Part shown: piece by piece, positions 8,526-16,145 of the stretch
Position numbering within the stretch: position 1 is the first letter of the stretch
Layout of the letters: each line of letters starts with the position of its first letter
Assembly (NCBI GenBank): GCA_937124525.1
Contig: CAKZLA010000406.1
Location: forward strand, 1 to 17,016
DNA: 17,016 nucleotides
Direction of reading: 5' to 3'
Origin: an uncultured Desulfobacterium sp.
GTDB lineage: Bacteria > Desulfobacterota > Desulfobacteria > Desulfobacterales > Desulfobacteraceae
Translations under genes and position numbers: made by a program
The notes under the pieces: generated by a model
Told to the model about the DNA's origin: nothing
The model's input: the letters and a program-made list of their open reading frames with translations, nothing else
Databases searched by the model: none

Positions 8526-9557
8526 TTAGATCTTTGACCAATCCAGAATCACCTTACCCGACTGTCCGCTGTTCATCACATCAAATCCTTTCTGGAATTC
8601 ATCCACCGGAAATCGATGGGTAATAATGGGGGCAATGTCCAACCCGGACTGTAAAAGGTTGATCATTTTATACCAGGTTTCAAACATCTCCCTGCCATAG
8701 ATTCCCTTGAGGGTGAGACTTTTAAAAATCAGAAGATCCGTATTCAACAGCGGTTTGTCGGCAAATATACCCAGCATGGCTATCTTACCGCCGTGGTTCA
8801 TGTTTTCCAGCATCTGATTCAAGGCCGAGGGCATTCCAGACATCTCCATGCCCACATCAAACCCCTCCCGCATGTCCAGCTCCTGCTGGATGTCCTTAAG
8901 GTCTTCCCGGGTCACGTTCACCGTGCGGGTGGCACCCAGCTTTTCTGCCAGGTCCAGGCGATAATCATTGACATCTGTGACCACCACATGCCTTGCCCCG
9001 ATTTTCCGGGCCAGGGCTGCGGCCATAATCCCAATGGGCCCGGCCCCGGTGATGAGCACATCCTCCCCCACCAGATCGTAGGAAAGGGCAGTGTGGGCCG
9101 CATTCCCATAGGGATCCATGATGGATGCCACATCGTCATCCAGGCAGTCTGGAATGGGATAGACATTTATCTCTGGAATCACCAGGAATTCAGTAAAACA
9201 ACCAATGCGGTTCACCCCCACGCCGTGGGTATCAATGCACAAATGGCGCTTGCCAGCCCGGCAGTTGCGGCAGGTTCCGCAGGTGATATGGCCCTCCCCT
9301 GACACCCGCTGTCCTGGTTTGAAATTTTTTACCCCCTGCCCCACTGCCACCACCTCCCCCACAAATTCATGGCCAATGACCATGGGGGTTTTAATGGTTT
9401 TTTGGGACCAGGCATCCCAGTTATAGATGTGAAGGTCTGTGCCGCAGATGGCGGTTTTTTTTATTTTAATGAGAACTTCACCGGGACCATGGATGGGTTC
9501 CGGCACCGTCTGGAGCCATAGTCCAGGTTCGGGTTTTGCTTTTACGAGTGCTTTCAT
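8526..9557 (-). CDS. tdh: L-threonine 3-dehydrogenase
   Basis: A zinc-dependent, NAD-linked medium-chain dehydrogenase that oxidises L-threonine to 2-amino-3-ketobutyrate, which Kbl then cleaves. The 343 residues match the normal length of about 341. The catalytic zinc ligands sit at C38 ([13 protein letters not shown]) and H63/E64 (IGHEFVGEV). The structural zinc cysteines are C93, C96, C99 and C107, the same numbering as I recall for E. coli Tdh. The nucleotide-binding loop GAGPIG is at 171-176. An AGGAAA ribosome site lies about 5 bases before the ATG. It follows kbl by 120 bases on the same strand and is probably cotranscribed. Confidence 0.96.
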   Translation of the reverse strand: MKALVKAKPEPGLWLQTVPEPIHGPGEVLIKIKKTAICGTDLHIYNWDAWSQKTIKTPMVIGHEFVGEVVAVGQGVKNFKPGQRVSGEGHITCGTCRNCRAGKRHLCIDTHGVGVNRIGCFTEFLVIPEINVYPIPDCLDDDVASIMDPYGNAAHTALSYDLVGEDVLITGAGPIGIMAAALARKIGARHVVVTDVNDYRLDLAEKLGATRTVNVTREDLKDIQQELDMREGFDVGMEMSGMPSALNQMLENMNHGGKIAMLGIFADKPLLNTDLLIFKSLTLKGIYGREMFETWYKMINLLQSGLDIAPIITHRFPVDEFQKGFDVMNSGQSGKVILDWSKI

Positions 9558-9616
9558 TTTATTTCCTGTTTGATTTTGTCAGGACCCAGTCTATGGATAA
9601 TGGTGTGTGCTGGGTT

Positions 9617-9654
9617 GATGACAGCAAAGCCGTCGGAGGCGGCATTATGTCATC
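9617..9654 (-). other. Two-tiered stem-loop in the kbl-tdh gap
   Basis: GATGACA (9617-9623) pairs with TGTCATC (9648-9654). Inside, GCCG (9629-9632) pairs with CGGC (9640-9643), leaving a 7-base loop and a small internal loop. No run of U follows on the minus-strand transcript, so it is a poor intrinsic terminator. It could be a processing or stability element setting the kbl:tdh ratio; that role is inferred. Nothing else is evident in the 120-base gap. Confidence 0.4.
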
Positions 9655-9677
9655 GTTATTATTCGTTGTGTCGGTAT

Positions 9678-10871
9678 TTAAATGACCCCCAGTTGACCTC
9701 CCACCTTTTTAAAGGCGGCAACGGCTTTATCGATGTGGGTTTTGTCATGGGCAGCAGACATCTGAGTGCGGATGCGGGCCTGTCCCCTGGGCACCACAGG
9801 AAAAGAAAAGCCCACCACATAGATACCCTCTTCCAGCATCCCCTGTGCCATTTTGCCAGCAAGCACAGCATCCCCAAGCATCACTGGAATAATGGCGTGA
9901 TCTCCGGGCACCAAGTTAAACCCCAGTTTTTCCATTTCAGCTCTAAAATAGTTGCTGTTCTCTTTTAATTTACGGCGCAGATCATCGCCCTGTTTGAGTA
10001 ACTCAAGAATTTTCAGGGAGGCCGCCGCAATGGTGGGTGCCAGGGTATTGGAAAAAAGATAGGGCCGGGATCGCTGCCGAAGCCAGGCAATGATCTCTTT
10101 TCGTCCACTGGTATATCCCCCTGATGCACCCCCCAATGCCTTACCAAGGGTACCGGTGATGATATCCACTCGATCCTGCACCCCGCAGTATTCCGGGGTA
10201 CCGCCCCCCTTTTCACCCACAAACCCCACGGCATGGGAGTCATCCACCATGACCAGGGCATCGTATGTATCGGCCAGGTCACAGACCCCCTTGAGATTGG
10301 CGATGATGCCGTCCATGGAAAACACCCCGTCGGTGGCGATGACAATATGACGGCATCCCTGGTCCCGGGCGGCCTTGAGCTGCATTTTAAGATCAACCAT
10401 GTCGTTATTTTTATACCGAAACCGATGGGCCTTGCAAAGGCGTACACCGTCAATAATACTGGCATGGTTCAAGGCATCACTGATAATAGCATCTTCTGCT
10501 TGGAACAGGGTTTCAAACAACCCCCCATTGGCATCAAAACACGAAGAGTAAAGAATGGTATCTTCGGTGTGTAAAAATTCACTGATGGCTTTTTCCAGGG
10601 TTTTATGCACAGTTTGGGTCCCACAGATAAACCGCACCGATGCCATTCCAAATCCCCAGGTATCAATGCCCTCCTTTGCGGCTGCCATCACCCCGGGATG
10701 ATTGGCAAGACCCAGGTAGTTATTTGCACAAAAATTAATCACCTGTTGTCCGCCGGTAACGGTGATGTCCGCCTGCTGCTGGGAAGTTATGACCCGTTCT
10801 TCCTTGTACAGGCCTTCGAACTTTAAATTTTCGATCTGTTGGACCAGATCTTCAAGAAATGCGTGTCCCAT
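9678..10871 (-). CDS. kbl: Glycine C-acetyltransferase (2-amino-3-ketobutyrate CoA ligase)
   Basis: A PLP enzyme of the alpha-oxoamine synthase family; with CoA it splits 2-amino-3-ketobutyrate into glycine and acetyl-CoA, the second step of threonine degradation. The 397 residues match the family (398 in E. coli). Visible landmarks are [14 protein letters not shown] (47-60), [12 protein letters not shown] with the ring-stacking H136, [13 protein letters not shown] with D210, and the PLP lysine K244 in [18 protein letters not shown]. The ATG at 10871 is preceded by AAAAGGAG 6 bases upstream. It is first of the kbl-tdh pair, the same order as in E. coli. Its promoter must lie in the region up to 11563; I could not identify it. 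Confidence 0.97.
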   Translation of the reverse strand: MGHAFLEDLVQQIENLKFEGLYKEERVITSQQQADITVTGGQQVINFCANNYLGLANHPGVMAAAKEGIDTWGFGMASVRFICGTQTVHKTLEKAISEFLHTEDTILYSSCFDANGGLFETLFQAEDAIISDALNHASIIDGVRLCKAHRFRYKNNDMVDLKMQLKAARDQGCRHIVIATDGVFSMDGIIANLKGVCDLADTYDALVMVDDSHAVGFVGEKGGGTPEYCGVQDRVDIITGTLGKALGGASGGYTSGRKEIIAWLRQRSRPYLFSNTLAPTIAAASLKILELLKQGDDLRRKLKENSNYFRAEMEKLGFNLVPGDHAIIPVMLGDAVLAGKMAQGMLEEGIYVVGFSFPVVPRGQARIRTQMSAAHDKTHIDKAVAAFKKVGGQLGVI

Positions 10872-10943
10872 GGTGACTCCTTTTTTTGGGTGTATCGATT
10901 AATTTTTTAAATTCTACATTTCGAAAAATAATTCACTGGGGGC

Positions 10944-11051
10944 TCAGGATCGAATAATGCCATACCCCTCCAGCTTTCTCTGAAGGGTTTTACGTCCGAT
11001 TCCCAGCACTTTTCTGCCCTCTTTCCAAAATAGCTGATGTGTGAGCAAAGT
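10944..11051 (-). pseudogene. Severed C-terminal Fis-type HTH of a sigma-54-dependent activator
   Basis: On the minus strand a short frame ends at TGA 10944-10946 and encodes WKEGRK then VLGIGRKTLQRKLEGYGI then IRS. This is the recognition part of the Fis-type helix-turn-helix that closes NtrC-family enhancer-binding proteins. The frame opens only after a TAA at 11082-11084, so at most about 45 residues can be read. No AAA+ domain (GESGTGKE, GAFTGA) or receiver domain is recognisable in any minus-strand frame up to 11480. The remnant lies 73 bases upstream of kbl. Best reading: the tail of a deleted activator gene. A small standalone HTH peptide (possible GTG at 11072) is less likely. Confidence 0.6.
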
Positions 11052-11091
11052 CACCGGGTCATGATAATGCACACCGGGACATTATGACGCA
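11052..11091. repeat. Imperfect tandem repeat, 2 x 20 bp
   Basis: CACCGGGTCATGATAATGCA (11052-11071) is followed at once by CACCGGGACATTATGACGCA (11072-11091); 16 of 20 positions agree and the first seven are identical. It sits about 395 bases upstream of the -24/-12 promoter, a distance at which enhancer sites for sigma-54 activators can work, and at the point where the activator remnant loses its similarity. It could be a pair of protein-binding sites or a local duplication. Confidence 0.5.
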
Positions 11092-11484
11092 CCTTTTTCT
11101 AAAATGCAAAAAAACCGTTAATAACCCTTTCTTTTCGGACAACTGCCACAGGCAGACCGTATTGGGGAGATGGCCTACCCACAACAAATATCGAAACTCC
11201 AGTTATTACAAAGCATTGGACGGAGTTTCTTATAAAAAATCGCATAACAGGGCAGCCTGTCACAACTAAGATAGAAAATGAAAGCATGCCACCCCTGACG
11301 GGGAATGAGGCCAGCCCGGGAGCGTCGCCTTTTCCAACTGTGCAGAATTGACCCGGCCCATAAAAAGGCCAGCCTCCTGACACAAAAATTGCCCCACAGG
11401 ATCAAAGATGATAACATGCTATTATTACATGACATTTAACAATAAAAAAATTTTTTATTATCCAGGCTATTTTTGAAAAATTAA

Positions 11485-11500
11485 TGGCACGATTTATGCA
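11485..11500 (+). promoter_or_regulatory. Sigma-54 (-24/-12) promoter of the symporter gene
   Basis: TGGCACGATTTATGCA matches the RpoN consensus TGGCACG-N4-TTGCW except for one base (A for the first T of TTGC). The invariant GG (11486-11487) and GC (11498-11499) are exactly 10 bases apart as required. Transcription would start near 11511, giving a leader of about 53 bases before the ATG at 11564. This predicts activation by an enhancer-binding protein, for example under nitrogen or amino-acid control. Confidence 0.7.
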
Positions 11501-11563
11501 TTTAATAAGCACGGGCAGGCCACAAATTCATCACACAATTCATTCATTATCAAAGGAGAACCA

Positions 11564-12940
11564 ATGACAGCATTTTTAAATTCATTTGACAGTTTCATGT
11601 GGGGGCCAGTTACCATCTGCCTGCTGGTGGGTACGGGAATCCTCATAGCACTAATGGTAAGATTTGTTCAAATCCGGCATTTCATATATGCCTGGAAATT
11701 AATCTCCGGCAAATTTGATAATCCCGAGGACAAAGGCGAAGTCACCCATTTTCAGGCCCTTTCCACAGCCCTTTCAGCCACCATCGGTACGGGAAATATT
11801 GCCGGTGTGGGCACAGCCATTGCCATTGGCGGCCCTGGAGCTGTATTTTGGATGTGGGTGACGGCATTTTTCGGTATGGGTCTCAAATATGCAGAATGCC
11901 TGCTTGCATTGAACTTCAGAACCATCCACCCGGACGGGTCCGTGGGCGCAGGTCCCATGTATTATCTTGAAAAGGGGCTGGGCAAAAAATGGCTGGGGGT
12001 TGCCTTTGCCCTGTTTGCGGCCATTGCCTCCTTTGGTATTGGCAATATGGTGCAGTCCAATTCCGTTGCAGAACCGCTTTTGACCGCATTTGGCGTCCCC
12101 AAACTGGTCACAGGCATTGTCATGGGCATTCTTTGTTTCATGGTGATTGTGGGGGGCATCAAACGCATTGGTAATTTTGCCAGTAAAGTGGTGCCATTCA
12201 TGGCAGTATTTTATATTCTAAGTGTTTTATGTATTATCTTTTCCAACCTGGATGCCTTGGGGGCCGCCTTTGCCACCATTTTCAGCGATGCGTTTACCGG
12301 AAGTGCTGCAGCCGGTGGGTTTACCGGGTCTGTGGTGGCCCAGGCCATCCGGTTTGGTGTGGCAAGAGGCGTGTTTTCCAACGAGGCCGGTCTTGGAAGT
12401 GCTCCCATTGCCCATGGCGCTGCCCAAACAGAAGAACCGGTTCGTGAAGGGCTTGTGGCCATGCTGGGACCCTTTATTGACACCATTATGATCTGCACCA
12501 TGACGGCCCTTGCCATTGTCATGACTAATGCCTATACCCTGTTGGGAGAAAATGGCAAAGCCTTGTCTGGATCGGATCTGACTGCCAGGGCCTTTGAGCT
12601 GGGTCTGCCCTTTGCAGGCGGAAATTACATTGTCTCCATAAGCATCATCTTTTTTGCATTTTCCACAGTGGTGGGATGGTCTTACTATGGCGATCGGTGC
12701 GTGGATTACCTGTTTGGAGAAAAATTCGTCAAACCCTACAAAATTTTCTACTGCCTCATCATTCCCGTTGGTGCAACAATCAAACTGTCCACGGTGTGGA
12801 CGATTTCTGATATATTCAATGCCCTGATGGCATGGCCCAACCTTGTGGGAATTATCTTCTTGAGCCCTTTTGTGGTCAAGAAAACCAAAGAATATTTTTC
12901 AGATCCCAATAAGGTCTATCCGTCCTATTCAAAAAAGTAG
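11564..12940 (+). CDS. Sodium:alanine/glycine symporter, AGCS family
   Basis: An inner-membrane symporter that imports alanine and/or glycine with sodium. The 458 residues are typical of AGCS. The family signature ALSATIGTGNIAGVGTAIAI (about 69-88) lies in the first substrate- and sodium-binding region. The second landmark, GVFSNEAGLGSAPIAHGAA (about 269-287), carries the conserved Asn. About 11 hydrophobic helices are visible. AAAGGAG lies 6 bases before the ATG, downstream of the sigma-54 promoter. The stop TAG (12938-12940) falls inside the left copy of the 8-bp direct repeat that flanks the MITE-like element, so the insertion hit the very end of the gene and left it intact. Whether alanine, glycine or both is transported cannot be told here; kbl/tdh next door would make glycine. 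Confidence 0.94.
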   Translation: MTAFLNSFDSFMWGPVTICLLVGTGILIALMVRFVQIRHFIYAWKLISGKFDNPEDKGEVTHFQALSTALSATIGTGNIAGVGTAIAIGGPGAVFWMWVTAFFGMGLKYAECLLALNFRTIHPDGSVGAGPMYYLEKGLGKKWLGVAFALFAAIASFGIGNMVQSNSVAEPLLTAFGVPKLVTGIVMGILCFMVIVGGIKRIGNFASKVVPFMAVFYILSVLCIIFSNLDALGAAFATIFSDAFTGSAAAGGFTGSVVAQAIRFGVARGVFSNEAGLGSAPIAHGAAQTEEPVREGLVAMLGPFIDTIMICTMTALAIVMTNAYTLLGENGKALSGSDLTARAFELGLPFAGGNYIVSISIIFFAFSTVVGWSYYGDRCVDYLFGEKFVKPYKIFYCLIIPVGATIKLSTVWTISDIFNALMAWPNLVGIIFLSPFVVKKTKEYFSDPNKVYPSYSKK

Positions 12941-12944
12941 ATTG
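12937..12944. repeat. Left 8-bp target-site duplication (GTAGATTG)
   Basis: Identical to 13048-13055 on the other side of the 103-bp palindromic element. It contains the TAG stop of the symporter gene. Confidence 0.8.
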
Positions 12945-13047
12945 GGCATCCTTCAAAAGTACTTTACATTTTTTTTGATCATTCCCCATTTGTAGGGACT
13001 TTTCTCAAAAGACTGTAAAGTACTTTTGAGGTCATATGAAGGATGCC
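12945..13047. mobile_element. MITE-like 103-bp element with 8-bp target duplication
   Basis: The ends are perfect inverted repeats, GGCATCCTTC (12945-12954) and GAAGGATGCC (13038-13047). Inside them AAAAGTACTTTACA (12955-12968) pairs with TGTAAAGTACTTTT (13014-13027); the right arm carries 10 extra bases (13028-13037) between the two paired blocks. The centre of about 45 bases is T-rich and non-coding. The element is bordered by GTAGATTG on both sides (12937-12944 and 13048-13055), a perfect 8-bp target-site duplication. It is too short for a transposase, so it would have moved in trans. Ends starting with GG and an 8-bp duplication suit families such as ISL3 or IS1595; I cannot assign one. 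Lying between convergent genes it may also end transcripts from both sides. Confidence 0.8.
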
Positions 13048-13055
13048 GTAGATTG
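13048..13055. repeat. Right 8-bp target-site duplication (GTAGATTG)
   Basis: Identical to 12937-12944. It ends 10 bases before the stop codon of the convergent lutC gene, so lutC is not disrupted. Confidence 0.8.
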
Positions 13056-13065
13056 CACAGGATTT

Positions 13066-13860
13066 CTAATATTGGATTTTAGAATGGTCAGACGATTGCC
13101 GAAAATTTACGTAATCGGTGATAATAAAAAGATGCAGCTCTCTTGGGCCGTGGGCACCATGGACCATGACAAGCTCAATATCACCGGTTTTGCTGGGGCC
13201 TGAAACCAGGGAAAGGTTGTTGGTCAACCCCTCTTTGCGCTCTTTTTCATCCCACTTTAAAAGGGTGTATAATTCCCGGAGGTTTGCAAGGAGGTTCTCC
13301 TGGGTTACCACTGCCACATGTATGGAAGGAACCAATGAAACAGAACGGGCATGGCCCGGGCGGGTTTTCATGGCCAGGGTGGCGGTGGCTGCCACTAAGT
13401 AGTCAGCTGAGGTAATACCGATGAATGAGGCTTCCACCTGACATCGGATCTCTTCTTTGCGTTGGGGGTTGTCCCCATTTATGGTGGTGGTGTGAACAGG
13501 AATCCCCTTAAGCTGGGGAAGATCTGTAAGGTTCAGTTGGTTGATCAGGGGATGATCCCAGCACACCACACTTTTTTGAGTTCCCCATTCCGGTTTTTTG
13601 TCAAGCACAAGTTCTCCAATCCCTCCGGCCACGTCCTGGATACTTTTTTCCAGATGAAGATTAATGTGAAGGCCGGGCACGACCTGCTTGAGTGCCTCAA
13701 TCAAGGCCAATCTTTCCACGGAGGTCCTTGCGTGGATCTCTTCAAGAAGAGCCACTTCTCCGGGGGAGGGCTTTTTTGTAAAAAGATCGGCAGGCGGCTT
13801 GTTTTCCGGACGATTCAAGGCGGCCTGGATGGTTTCGATAAATTGTTTTTCTCTGTCCAT
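13066..13860 (-). CDS. lutC: LutC-type LUD-domain protein of the L-lactate dehydrogenase complex
   Basis: LutC (YkgG/LldG) is the third part of the LutABC complex that oxidises L-lactate to pyruvate. The 264 residues form one LUD domain. Typical segments are GITSADYLVAATATLAMKT (148-166), SLVPSIHVAVVT (174-185) and SGPSKTGDIELVMVHGAHGPRELH (220-243), which resembles the ligand-binding loop of the family. I chose the ATG at 13860 because it overlaps the lutB stop as TGATG and has AGGAGAGGA upstream; an upstream ATG at 13890 would lie 31 bases inside lutB. It is last in lutABC and converges with the symporter gene, with the MITE-like element between them. Confidence 0.92.
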   Translation of the reverse strand: MDREKQFIETIQAALNRPENKPPADLFTKKPSPGEVALLEEIHARTSVERLALIEALKQVVPGLHINLHLEKSIQDVAGGIGELVLDKKPEWGTQKSVVCWDHPLINQLNLTDLPQLKGIPVHTTTINGDNPQRKEEIRCQVEASFIGITSADYLVAATATLAMKTRPGHARSVSLVPSIHVAVVTQENLLANLRELYTLLKWDEKERKEGLTNNLSLVSGPSKTGDIELVMVHGAHGPRELHLFIITDYVNFRQSSDHSKIQY

Positions 13861-15299
13861 CAGGATTTCCTCTCCTTGTTTTCCTTCCACTGTTCCATGA
13901 ATGTCCTTTTTGACAGGGGTTTCATGTCACGACTTTGTGTCCACCCGTTGAACGGGTAAGGCAATTTCGTCAGCATATGCCCTCTTTGGGGCATGATTTT
14001 TTGAACCCACCGTCCCGTGGCAATAAAGGCATCATAGATCCTGCGATTGCTGTTGATAAGATTCCACAACTTAAACATTATTTTTTCGGACCGACTTTTG
14101 GGTTTAACATCCCATTTAAGGTCCCCCTGGGAGAGTTTGGAACGAAGGGCAAGAAGCATTCTGGGAAGATTCAGCTGCAGGGGACAGGCCTGACGGCAGG
14201 CCCCGCAAAGGGTTTCTCCCTGGCACAGGTCTCCGGCCTCGTTTATCCCCCCCAGAAGTGGGGTTATCACGGCACCCACAGGTCCAGTGTAGGCGGACCC
14301 ATAGGTATGGCCGCCGATTTTTCCATACACCGGACATACGTTGAGGCAGGCACCGCACCTGATACAGCACAGCATCTCCCGGAACTCATCATCTGCCAGT
14401 ATCCGGGATCGGCCATTGTCCAAAATTACAAGGTGAAAAGCCCGGGGACCATCGGCATGATTCGGTTCCGCCGGGCCGCCTATGTAGCTTACGTATCCAC
14501 CGATCTGCTGGGCCGCGGCACCCATGGACATAAGTCTCAAAATGGCCTGGTGTTCCTCCAGGTTGGCGGCAATACGTTCCATGCCCATAAAGGCCACATG
14601 CACCCTTGGCAGGGTGGTGGACATGCGGATGTTACCCTCGTTGGACACCGTGGTAATGTGGCCGGTTTCCGCACAGGCAAGATTGCACCCTGATATCCCC
14701 ATGTCCGCTTCCAGAAATTTTGTTCTCAGGGCCTGTCTGGCATCCCAGGTAAGGGTGGGAGGATCATCGGTGTAGGGGGTTCCCAGTTTTTCCGTGAAAA
14801 GCTTGCCAATCTCTTTCCGGGTCTTGTGAATGGCCGGAGCAACGATGTGGGAGGGCTTTTCCCCTGCCAGTTGGATAATGTATTCCCCAAGATCGGTCTC
14901 ATTGACCTCAATGCCCTTTTCCATGAGGGCGCGGTTCAAGCCCAGCTCCTCGGTGACCATGGATTTGCCCTTGACCACCTTTTTCACATTGTTTTTTGCG
15001 GCGATGTCAAGGCAGATATCCACGGCATCCCGGGCCGTGGGAGCAAAATGGACCTCTCCACCGTGTTTTCTGATATTTTTAGCCAGGGTGGTGAGCATGA
15101 TATCCAGATTGTCCACCGCTTTTCTACGGTATTGGTGGGCTGCGGTGCGAAGATCCTGACCCTCGGGAAGATCTTTATAAAGCTGGTCCGTGGCTGGCCC
15201 CAGACGTCCCTGCAATCCGGTGAGGGCCTCCTGGAGAACAGGGTCATCAATGGCTTTTTTTGCCGCTTTTTTATAATCTTTACTCGTTAATTCCATCAT
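13860..15299 (-). CDS. lutB: LutB-type iron-sulfur protein of the L-lactate dehydrogenase complex
   Basis: LutB (YkgF/LldF) couples the LUD fold to two [4Fe-4S] clusters and passes electrons from lactate oxidation. With the ATG at 15299 it has 479 residues, the family norm. An N-terminal LUD domain covers about 50-300 (AETGHITTVSNEGNIRM near 211-227). Cluster cysteines follow at 312, 315, 318 and 322 (CIRCGACLNVCPVYG) and at 365, 368 and 372 (CGACRQACP), with C359 as the likely eighth ligand. A long basic C-terminal tail follows, as in relatives. The frame extends to a TTG at 15311, but ATG 15299 (or 15296) has an AGGTG just upstream and fits better. It overlaps the end of lutA by 20 bases, so the two are translationally coupled. 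Confidence 0.94.
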   Translation of the reverse strand: MMELTSKDYKKAAKKAIDDPVLQEALTGLQGRLGPATDQLYKDLPEGQDLRTAAHQYRRKAVDNLDIMLTTLAKNIRKHGGEVHFAPTARDAVDICLDIAAKNNVKKVVKGKSMVTEELGLNRALMEKGIEVNETDLGEYIIQLAGEKPSHIVAPAIHKTRKEIGKLFTEKLGTPYTDDPPTLTWDARQALRTKFLEADMGISGCNLACAETGHITTVSNEGNIRMSTTLPRVHVAFMGMERIAANLEEHQAILRLMSMGAAAQQIGGYVSYIGGPAEPNHADGPRAFHLVILDNGRSRILADDEFREMLCCIRCGACLNVCPVYGKIGGHTYGSAYTGPVGAVITPLLGGINEAGDLCQGETLCGACRQACPLQLNLPRMLLALRSKLSQGDLKWDVKPKSRSEKIMFKLWNLINSNRRIYDAFIATGRWVQKIMPQRGHMLTKLPYPFNGWTQSRDMKPLSKRTFMEQWKENKERKS

Positions 15300-16041
15300 G
15301 GACACCTGCAATTTTTCCGGAAAGAAGTTGGGCGATGTGCATCACCTGAACAGGGGCTTTCCTGCGATTTAACATGCCCTGGATATTCATAAGGCAGCTC
15401 ATGTCGCAGCCGGTGACCACCGTGGCTCCCGAATCAATGATATTCTGGACCTTTTCTTCAAGAATGGCCGTGGAAATATCGGAATATTTAACGGCAAATG
15501 TGCCTCCGAAACCGCAGCATTTATCCGGGGCCTTCATTTCCACAAAGGTCAATTCCCGGATGTTTGACAAAAGCTTCCGGGGCTGATGGTTGATACCAAG
15601 ATTCCGGTTCAGGTGACAGGAATCATGGTAGGTTACCTTTCCGGCAAATTGTGCATTAAGGTCCTCGACCTTGAGCACATCCACCAAAAACTCGGTGAAC
15701 TCAAAGATTTTTTCGGCAATGGCCCGGGCCTGTTCCAGCAAAAGAGGATCATCCCTTAAAAGTTCGGGATAATGATTTTTCACCATGTTGACGCAGGAAC
15801 CCGACGGAGAGACGATCACCTCGCTGTCTTTAAAGCATTCAATGAATTTCACAGCCGCGGATCGGGCTTCTGCGTGATGACCGGCGTTAAAGGCGGGCTG
15901 TCCGCAGCAGGTTTGATTCGTGGGGCAGTCAAGGGTGAGTCCCAGGTTTTCCAGCACCGACACCATGGCCTCTCCCACTTCGGGGTAAAGGGTGTCCACA
16001 AGGCATTGGATAAACAGGGTGACTTTTTTTTTCTTATACAT
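15280..16041 (-). CDS. lutA: LutA-type cysteine-rich oxidoreductase of the L-lactate dehydrogenase complex
   Basis: LutA (YkgE/LldE) is the CCG-domain subunit of the complex, related to GlcF and HdrB. With the ATG at 16041 it has 253 residues. Two cysteine-rich modules are clear: CCGQPAFNAG (45-54) with SGSCVNM (C83), and YHDSCHLNRN (C142) with KCCGFGGTFAVKY (175-177) and GCDMSC (C212, C216). Such CCG motifs bind non-cubane or [4Fe-4S] clusters in relatives. GAGG lies 7 bases before the ATG; a TTG at 16053 also lies in frame but is less likely. It is first of lutABC, downstream of a palindrome and a partial GntR-like site, with a TRAP permease gene 156 bases further upstream on the same strand. 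Confidence 0.93.
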   Translation of the reverse strand: MYKKKKVTLFIQCLVDTLYPEVGEAMVSVLENLGLTLDCPTNQTCCGQPAFNAGHHAEARSAAVKFIECFKDSEVIVSPSGSCVNMVKNHYPELLRDDPLLLEQARAIAEKIFEFTEFLVDVLKVEDLNAQFAGKVTYHDSCHLNRNLGINHQPRKLLSNIRELTFVEMKAPDKCCGFGGTFAVKYSDISTAILEEKVQNIIDSGATVVTGCDMSCLMNIQGMLNRRKAPVQVMHIAQLLSGKIAGVHDGINE

Positions 16042-16085
16042 CAAAAACCTCAATGGGTTAATTTTTAAAATCCCGACAGACCTTT

Positions 16086-16115
16086 ATTGCCAATTAAATT
16101 TTTTGAATTGGCAAT
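16086..16115. promoter_or_regulatory. Perfect 10-bp palindrome upstream of lutA
   Basis: ATTGCCAATT (16086-16095) and AATTGGCAAT (16106-16115) are perfect inverted repeats around a 10-base A/T-rich centre. On the minus-strand transcript no run of U follows, so it is not a good terminator for the TRAP gene; on the plus strand TTTT follows but no gene ends there. Its centre lies about 60 bases upstream of the lutA start, a common place for an operator. Either role remains possible. Confidence 0.45.
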
Positions 16116-16129
16116 TTTGGGTGGGGTCA

Positions 16130-16145
16130 CAAGTCTGACCACTTG
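16130..16145 (-). promoter_or_regulatory. Possible FadR/LldR-type GntR operator before lutA
   Basis: On the minus strand this reads CCAAGTGGTCAGACTTG (16130-16146). It contains TGGTCAGACTT, close to the T-N-G-T-N3-A-C-N-A pattern of FadR-family GntR repressors (one mismatch), and the outer CAAGT/ACTTG are inverted repeats. Lactate operons in other bacteria are controlled by GntR proteins (LldR, LutR), so the place is right. The match is short and no regulator gene is in view. Confidence 0.3.

Larger units (their letters stand above)
10872..11563. other. 690-base intergenic region between kbl and the symporter gene
   Basis: No intact gene is supported. Reading outwards from kbl it contains the activator remnant, a 2 x 20-bp tandem repeat, about 390 bases in which I see only short directly repeated GGCCAGCC motifs (near 11310 and 11368), and the sigma-54 promoter of the symporter. 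Short frames here (94 and 86 codons on the minus strand within 11099-11435, 61 codons on plus at 11084-11269) have no recognisable motifs and no convincing ribosome sites. I found no glycine riboswitch core, although one might be expected before an AGCS symporter. Confidence 0.6.

Noticed and set aside
11099..11435. Minus-strand frames of 94 and 86 codons in the kbl-symporter gap
   Set aside because: No motif of the missing AAA+ activator or any other family, and no good ribosome site; kept as non-coding.
11101..11480. Possible glycine riboswitch before the symporter
   Set aside because: I looked for the conserved paired core motifs of the glycine aptamer and did not see them; a -24/-12 promoter close to the gene explains its control better.
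12945..13047. Simple intrinsic terminator instead of a mobile element
   Set aside because: The stem is long, AT-rich and offset, with no GC stem plus U run, and the perfect 8-bp direct repeats at both borders point to insertion. It may still stop transcription.
13935..14693. Plus-strand open frame of 252 codons
   Set aside because: Antisense to lutB, which has clear cluster cysteines; judged a shadow.
16086..16115. Intrinsic terminator of the TRAP permease gene
   Set aside because: On the minus-strand transcript the hairpin is not followed by a U run; listed as a possible operator instead.
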